DNA of 8,572 nucleotides from Candidatus Alloscillospira gallinarum. Lineage in GTDB: Bacteria > Bacillota > Clostridia > Oscillospirales > Oscillospiraceae. Positions 5,714 through 8,572 of this stretch are shown here, in pieces. Within the stretch, counting starts at the first letter, position 1. Every line of letters starts with the position of its first letter. The stretch spans positions 1 through 8,572 of the forward strand of contig CAJFTV010000092.1 in assembly GCA_904420055.1 (NCBI GenBank), written 5' to 3'. The notes under the pieces were generated by a model. The model saw nothing but the letters and a program-made list of their open reading frames with translations. It made no database searches and was not told the origin of the DNA. Both the position numbers and the translations under genes were made by a program.

Positions 5714-6055
5714 TTGGGAAATAATTTTAACGGAATTTTACAGTCTTACGGCGAGGATACAGTTGTGACCGAAGAGAGCCGTGTGCAGAGGACGCGGAGC
5801 TTTATCCAGCCTGTAATTGAAAAAAGGACCAAAGGCCCATGGGAGATAACTCCCCTGGGCCGGAGGGATACGTCGCTTTTTTACTGGTTTTGTCCCGATG
5901 GGGTGGAGATAGACAGCACCGAAAGGGCGGTTGTGACAATAGCCGGAACAGACTATGTGATAATGGAGCTCAAACCGTACCGCTTCGGCGGGAAGGTGTC
6001 CCACATGGAGGGTGTACTTGCACTTAAGGAGGTGGACTGTTCTGACGGAATTTGA
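5714..6055 (+). CDS. Head closure protein (neck, YqbH/XkdH-type position)
   Basis: 113 residues, starting at a TTG (5714-5716) one base after the connector stop, with AGGGGG at 5701-5706 seven bases upstream. Longer readings from ATG codons inside the connector gene lack a binding site. The protein is beta-rich: an N-terminal strand pair (MGNNFNGILQSYGEDTVVTE), then SFIQPVIEKRTKGPWEITPLG, FYWFCPDGVEID and ERAVVTIAGTDYVIMELKPYRFGGKVSHMEGVLAL. The 'reported quantity, then property, then Y-v-i-m-e-lkpy' layout fits head-closure or stopper proteins that follow the connector in PBSX-like modules (DUF3599-like). These proteins close the portal channel after packaging and dock the tail. The assignment leans on gene order. 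Confidence 0.65.
   Translation: MGNNFNGILQSYGEDTVVTEESRVQRTRSFIQPVIEKRTKGPWEITPLGRRDTSLFYWFCPDGVEIDSTERAVVTIAGTDYVIMELKPYRFGGKVSHMEGVLALKEVDCSDGI
5834..5861. repeat. Very stable hairpin inside the head closure gene
   Basis: GGCCCATGGGAG (5834-5845) and CTCCCCTGGGCC (5850-5861) form 11 of 12 pairs, with one T:C mismatch, around the tetraloop ATAA. The stem is mostly G-C. It encodes part of KGPWEITPLGR. A T-run (5877-5882) lies about 15 bases past the stem, too far for a standard terminator. Confidence 0.75.
6025..6034 (+). promoter_or_regulatory. Near-perfect ribosome binding site before the tail terminator gene
   Basis: TAAGGAGGTG at 6025-6034 matches the complement of the 16S rRNA 3' end over ten bases, the best site in the window. 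The nearest ATG in the right frame (6057) is 22 bases past the end of the match. The only in-frame codon with start potential at normal distance is a CTG at 6042, seven bases past the match. This site therefore bears directly on which start is used. Confidence 0.85.
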
Positions 6056-6056
6056 A

Positions 6057-6542
6057 ATGGTTACAAAGGCGGTCTGTGACGCGGTGACAAGGTGCGGCAC
6101 CCTTGCGATGTGCCGTTACCCTGCGGGGACGAAGCTGAAATACCATCAGCCGGCGGTGGCTGTGTACATAAAAGAGAGCCGTTCAGTGCCATCGGGATTT
6201 GGCGAGTACATCGGCACCCGCACAACGCCGGAGGGCGGCGAGGCGGAGATTTACGGGAAAAAGCTGGAGATGACAGTTGGCTTCGACGTGTTTTCGCCAG
6301 AGGGTGAAAAATACGGCGCCGAGGGGTGCAGCAGGGCCATTGGCACAGTTTTGAACGCCATGTCCCTTGTGCCGCCGGCGATAAAGGCAAGGGAGATAAC
6401 CTTAGGAGACACAAAGTATAACAGTCAGACCGGTATGTATATGTCCCAGGGTGAGCTGAGGTGCGACGTATATGTGAGTGCCGAGCAGACAGACGATGGA
6501 AAGTTTACCGATTTCAGGCTGAGAGGAGTGATAACAAAGTGA
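6057..6542 (+). CDS. Tail terminator / tail completion protein (neck)
   Basis: 161 residues from the ATG at 6057, which has only a weak GGA (6047-6049) in front. With the CTG at 6042 it would be 166 residues, adding MTEFE, and would use the near-perfect binding site at 6025-6034. Coordinates are for the conventional start; the CTG start is a serious alternative. Tail terminators cap the finished tail and join it to the head. Seen here are an N-terminal helix (MVTKAVCDAVTRCG), a beta sheet with HQPAVAVYIKESR and GEAEIYGKKLEMTVGFDVFSP, a helix GAEGCSRAIGTVLNAM, and a C-terminal sheet with YMSQGELRCDVYVSAE and FTDFRLRGVI. This alpha/beta layout, plus the position between head closure and sheath, fits the XkdJ/YqbJ place. 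Its end overlaps the sheath start (GTGA). Confidence 0.65.
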   Translation: MVTKAVCDAVTRCGTLAMCRYPAGTKLKYHQPAVAVYIKESRSVPSGFGEYIGTRTTPEGGEAEIYGKKLEMTVGFDVFSPEGEKYGAEGCSRAIGTVLNAMSLVPPAIKAREITLGDTKYNSQTGMYMSQGELRCDVYVSAEQTDDGKFTDFRLRGVITK

Positions 6543-7561
6543 TTTCAACACAGATACCGGGAATATATACATCTTACCAGCTCTCAGGGATAAGACACTC
6601 CGGAAACAACACCGGGGTTGTGGGGCTTGCCGCCGTGTGCGGGGAGAGCGCCGAAGAGGAAATTTATACTGTGACAACATATACCGGAGCCGTGACGCTT
6701 TTAGGGGCAGAAACAAACGGGGCCGAGCTGTGCCGGGTAATGTTTGAAAACGGAGCCGGTGTAATAAAAGTGTGTCCCGTGCTGTCTGAGGACACTGCCG
6801 GATACGGCGCGGCGCTTGACACACTGATGGGGCAGGAGGACGTCACAGTCATGGTGACGGACTCGGCTTTGTCGGCGGTGCATACACTTATGCGTGATAA
6901 AATACTTGCCGGTCAGGAGAGCACAAAATACAGAATAGGAATCTGCGAGGGCACGGGCAATGCGGCGGCGCTGGTTTCAGCCGCAAAGAACATAAACTGC
7001 GAGCGGATAATTTTGACTGTTCCCGGCACAGGCAGCACGCCGGGCTCTGCCGCGGCAGCTGTGGCGGCGGCAGTCGTCACACTGCGGGACCCGGCGGTAC
7101 CCTTAAACGGCGCGGTGCTTAATGGTATAAGCGTGGGGGACTACACCGACGGAGATGTAACACAGCTTATACAGGGGGGCGTCACCCCGATACGCGTTAC
7201 CGGAGGGGAGACCGCAATTGTAAGGGGAATAACAACTCGCACACTTACCTCCGGAGAGGCGGACGCCACATGGCGGGAGATTAACACCGTACTTATTATT
7301 GACAACGTAATTCCGGGAGTCAGAGATGTGCTGAGAGGCATGTTTTCAAGAGCAAAGAACACACAGCAGACGAGAGGCGCAATACGCACACAGGTTGTTG
7401 TAGAGCTTGAAAACAAGGTTGAGGCCGGCATAATAGACAGCTACGGAGAGGTAATAGTGACACAAAACAGCGCTGACCCGACGATATGCGACGTTGAGTT
7501 TGAGTTTGCCGTGGCACACGGCATAAACCAGATACTTCTTTCGGCATATATTACAGTTTAA
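6539..7561 (+). CDS. Contractile tail sheath protein (XkdK-like, short form)
   Basis: 340 residues, starting at a GTG that overlaps the previous stop, with AGAGGAG at 6522-6528. The sheath surrounds the tube and contracts to drive it through the cell envelope, so this gene marks the phage as contractile-tailed. The N terminus (STQIPGIYTSYQLSG) is the handshake-type arm. The C-terminal third carries the conserved sheath core: GGVTPIRVTGGETAIVRGITTRTL (213-236), WREINTVLIIDNVIPGVRDVLRGMF (245-269), then AGIIDSYGEVIV (296-307) and the final strand YITV. PBSX-type sheaths are longer. This one has a small middle domain and resembles the compact sheaths of clostridial phages and diffocin-type particles. 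The Ala/Val-rich segment at 170-180 (SAAAAVAAAVV) is a packed helix within the domain. Confidence 0.9.
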   Translation: MISTQIPGIYTSYQLSGIRHSGNNTGVVGLAAVCGESAEEEIYTVTTYTGAVTLLGAETNGAELCRVMFENGAGVIKVCPVLSEDTAGYGAALDTLMGQEDVTVMVTDSALSAVHTLMRDKILAGQESTKYRIGICEGTGNAAALVSAAKNINCERIILTVPGTGSTPGSAAAAVAAAVVTLRDPAVPLNGAVLNGISVGDYTDGDVTQLIQGGVTPIRVTGGETAIVRGITTRTLTSGEADATWREINTVLIIDNVIPGVRDVLRGMFSRAKNTQQTRGAIRTQVVVELENKVEAGIIDSYGEVIVTQNSADPTICDVEFEFAVAHGINQILLSAYITV

Positions 7562-7574
7562 GGGAGGGAAGACT

Positions 7575-7961
7575 TTGAACATTACCGGGTTTCCAACCAG
7601 CAGCAACATATACCTGGAGGCGGGAGGAAAAAAGATTGCCGTGGTGCAAAGCTACAAGGCCACGGCGAGAAGGAGCAGCCGGTCTGTAGAGGCTTTCGGG
7701 GAGAGCGAGCCCGTAGCCACAATTGAGGGAACGAAGTCATATGAGATTGTCCTCACAAGACTGTACGCGACAGATGAGGCGATTTCCGACGGGATAGATT
7801 TTTACTCCATACAGGATTTTTCCCTTGTAATTGTTAAGCCCGACAGGCGGGTGGTTTACACCGGCTGTTCCTGGTCGGATATTGAGGAGACCGGGGAGCT
7901 TGGAGAGATGGTGGCGGAAAAGATAACCATTGTGGCGAAAAAACGCATGGAGACGGCATAA
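7575..7961 (+). CDS. Tail tube protein (XkdM-like)
   Basis: 128 residues, starting at TTG 7575 with GGGAGGG at 7562-7568, six bases upstream. The tube polymerises as stacked hexamer rings inside the sheath. Seen here are an N-terminal strand (NITGFPTSSNIYLEAGGKKIAVVQSYKAT), the segment GESEPVATIEGTKSYEIVLTRLY (42-64), the helix DEAISDGIDFYSIQD (67-81), and strands LVIVKPDRRVVYTGCSWSDIEE and EKITIVAKKR. The order 'strand, E-P-V-x-x-I-x-G-T-x-x-Y, strand, helix, strand' is that of XkdM/DUF2001 tube proteins. Its place just after the sheath agrees. The TAA stop abuts the next GTG. Confidence 0.83.
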   Translation: MNITGFPTSSNIYLEAGGKKIAVVQSYKATARRSSRSVEAFGESEPVATIEGTKSYEIVLTRLYATDEAISDGIDFYSIQDFSLVIVKPDRRVVYTGCSWSDIEETGELGEMVAEKITIVAKKRMETA

Positions 7962-8567
7962 GTGGACAGAAATTTTGAGGTGTTAGTTAACATAACCGGG
8001 GAAGAGTGGAGTGTCATGCCTGTATCCGCTATGGAGTATTTAAGCTGTGTTAAGGAGGCGGAGGCCCTTGGAGAGCGTCTGGACGCCGGGGAGGAGACGG
8101 AGCTTCTGCGGAGGGCATGCGTGCTGTCAAGGGGAATATACTCCGGAGGAGAGAGGGTTTTTGACGACGGCGAGGGAGTGCTGAATGCGCTGACTCCGGA
8201 GGAGATTTATTCAATCAGTGCCGGCACAACGAGTGTTTTAGCAGCGGCAGGACGGGGAGAAGATAAAATACACGGCTTTCTGGAAAATAAGCATGAGGAC
8301 GGGGTGACGGCGCCGTATGGAGAGGCCGACAGATTTAAAAGCGGAGTAAAGTATGTACTGCGGCGTGTGGAAGAAAACACGGGAGCTTGGCTGCCCACAG
8401 CGGGACAGAGCAGGGCTGCTGAAAAGGCGGAGGTGCGGTACTCAGACTATGAAGAACCGGACGGAAACGGCACACGGGAGCCGGAATACAGGAGAAAGGT
8501 GCGGGACATGTCCGACTTTCTCATGAGGGACAGCCGCCGTTATGACGGCGGATTTGAATTGTACTGA
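7962..8567 (+). CDS. Probable tail assembly chaperone, with an extra C-terminal region
   Basis: 201 residues, starting at GTG 7962 immediately after the tube stop, with GGAG at 7949-7952 nine bases upstream. In PBSX-like modules the gene after the tube encodes a chaperone (XkdN) that coats the tape measure while the tube assembles. Residues 1-108 look like one folded domain: strands FEVLVNITGEEWSVMPVS, helix AMEYLSCVKEAEALGERL (23-40), helix ELLRRACVLSRGIY (47-60), then LTPEEIYSISAGTTSVLAAAGR. Residues 109-175 are polar and probably loose. The end, DMSDFLMRDSRRYDGGFELY (182-201), looks like a conserved docking peptide. No canonical slippery heptamer in frame was found, so the usual frameshift product is not evident. 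The function is inferred from position. Confidence 0.55.
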   Translation: MDRNFEVLVNITGEEWSVMPVSAMEYLSCVKEAEALGERLDAGEETELLRRACVLSRGIYSGGERVFDDGEGVLNALTPEEIYSISAGTTSVLAAAGRGEDKIHGFLENKHEDGVTAPYGEADRFKSGVKYVLRRVEENTGAWLPTAGQSRAAEKAEVRYSDYEEPDGNGTREPEYRRKVRDMSDFLMRDSRRYDGGFELY

Positions 8568-8572
8568 GGTGA
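8566..8572 (+). promoter_or_regulatory. Ribosome binding site of the next gene, at the window edge
   Basis: GAGGTGA at 8566-8572 overlaps the TGA stop of the last gene and has the form of a ribosome binding site. The gene it serves starts just past the window. By gene order it should be the tape measure protein. Confidence 0.55.

Noticed and set aside
6461..6538. Longer N terminus for the sheath protein
   Set aside because: It runs inside the tail terminator gene and lacks a binding site; the GTG at 6539 gives the usual sheath N terminus.
6539..7961. The region as an R-type bacteriocin (diffocin-like tail particle)
   Set aside because: Intact terminase, portal, protease and capsid genes directly upstream indicate a DNA-packaging phage rather than a headless tail.
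8334..8340. TTTAAAA as a possible frameshift slip site in the chaperone gene
   Set aside because: It is read as TTT AAA A, out of phase for the X XXY YYZ pattern, and the zero frame continues to a plausible C terminus.

Overview
The window is part of the morphogenesis module of a tailed phage or prophage with a contractile tail (myovirus-type). All eleven complete genes lie on the + strand, nearly back to back, with 4- to 11-base overlaps or gaps of a few bases. The order is: terminase small subunit-like protein, terminase large subunit, portal, head maturation protease, decoration-type protein, major capsid protein, head-tail connector, head closure protein, tail terminator, tail sheath, tail tube, and a probable tail assembly chaperone. 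This order matches the PBSX/skin-element type of Gram-positive prophage (xtmA-xtmB-xkdE-xkdF-xkdG and so on to xkdK-xkdM-xkdN). Strong AGGAGG-like ribosome binding sites, frequent AGG/AGA and ATA codons, and a base composition near half G+C by eye suggest a Clostridia host, perhaps Lachnospiraceae or a relative. The host call is inference.

Layout. Bases 1-111 are the C-terminal end of an upstream gene coding for an acidic Glu-Pro repeat tail. Bases 112-221 hold a strong intrinsic terminator, then a second hairpin with its own T-run, then the ribosome binding site of the late genes. Bases 222-1776 are the packaging genes. Bases 1794-5351 are the head genes (portal, protease, decoration, capsid), broken only by an 80-base gap containing a hairpin. 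Bases 5356-6542 are the neck genes. Bases 6539-8567 are the sheath, tube and chaperone. The window ends inside the ribosome binding site of the next gene, which by gene order should be the tape measure.

How it works together (from knowledge of the families). Capsid protein assembles with portal and protease into a prohead, and the protease matures it. The terminase docks on the portal and pumps DNA in. Connector, head-closure and tail-terminator proteins form the neck. Sheath and tube form the contractile tail, with the chaperone helping the tube assemble on the tape measure.

I see no defence system, CRISPR array, RNA gene, IS element or attachment site, and no clearly new system. The points most worth a second look are the paired hairpins upstream of the packaging genes with no visible promoter after them, a near-perfect ribosome binding site whose best-spaced start is CTG, a run of non-ATG starts through the neck and tail genes, a Cys/His cluster inserted in the head protease, a small terminase-like protein without a visible DNA-binding domain, and very stable hairpins inside coding sequence.
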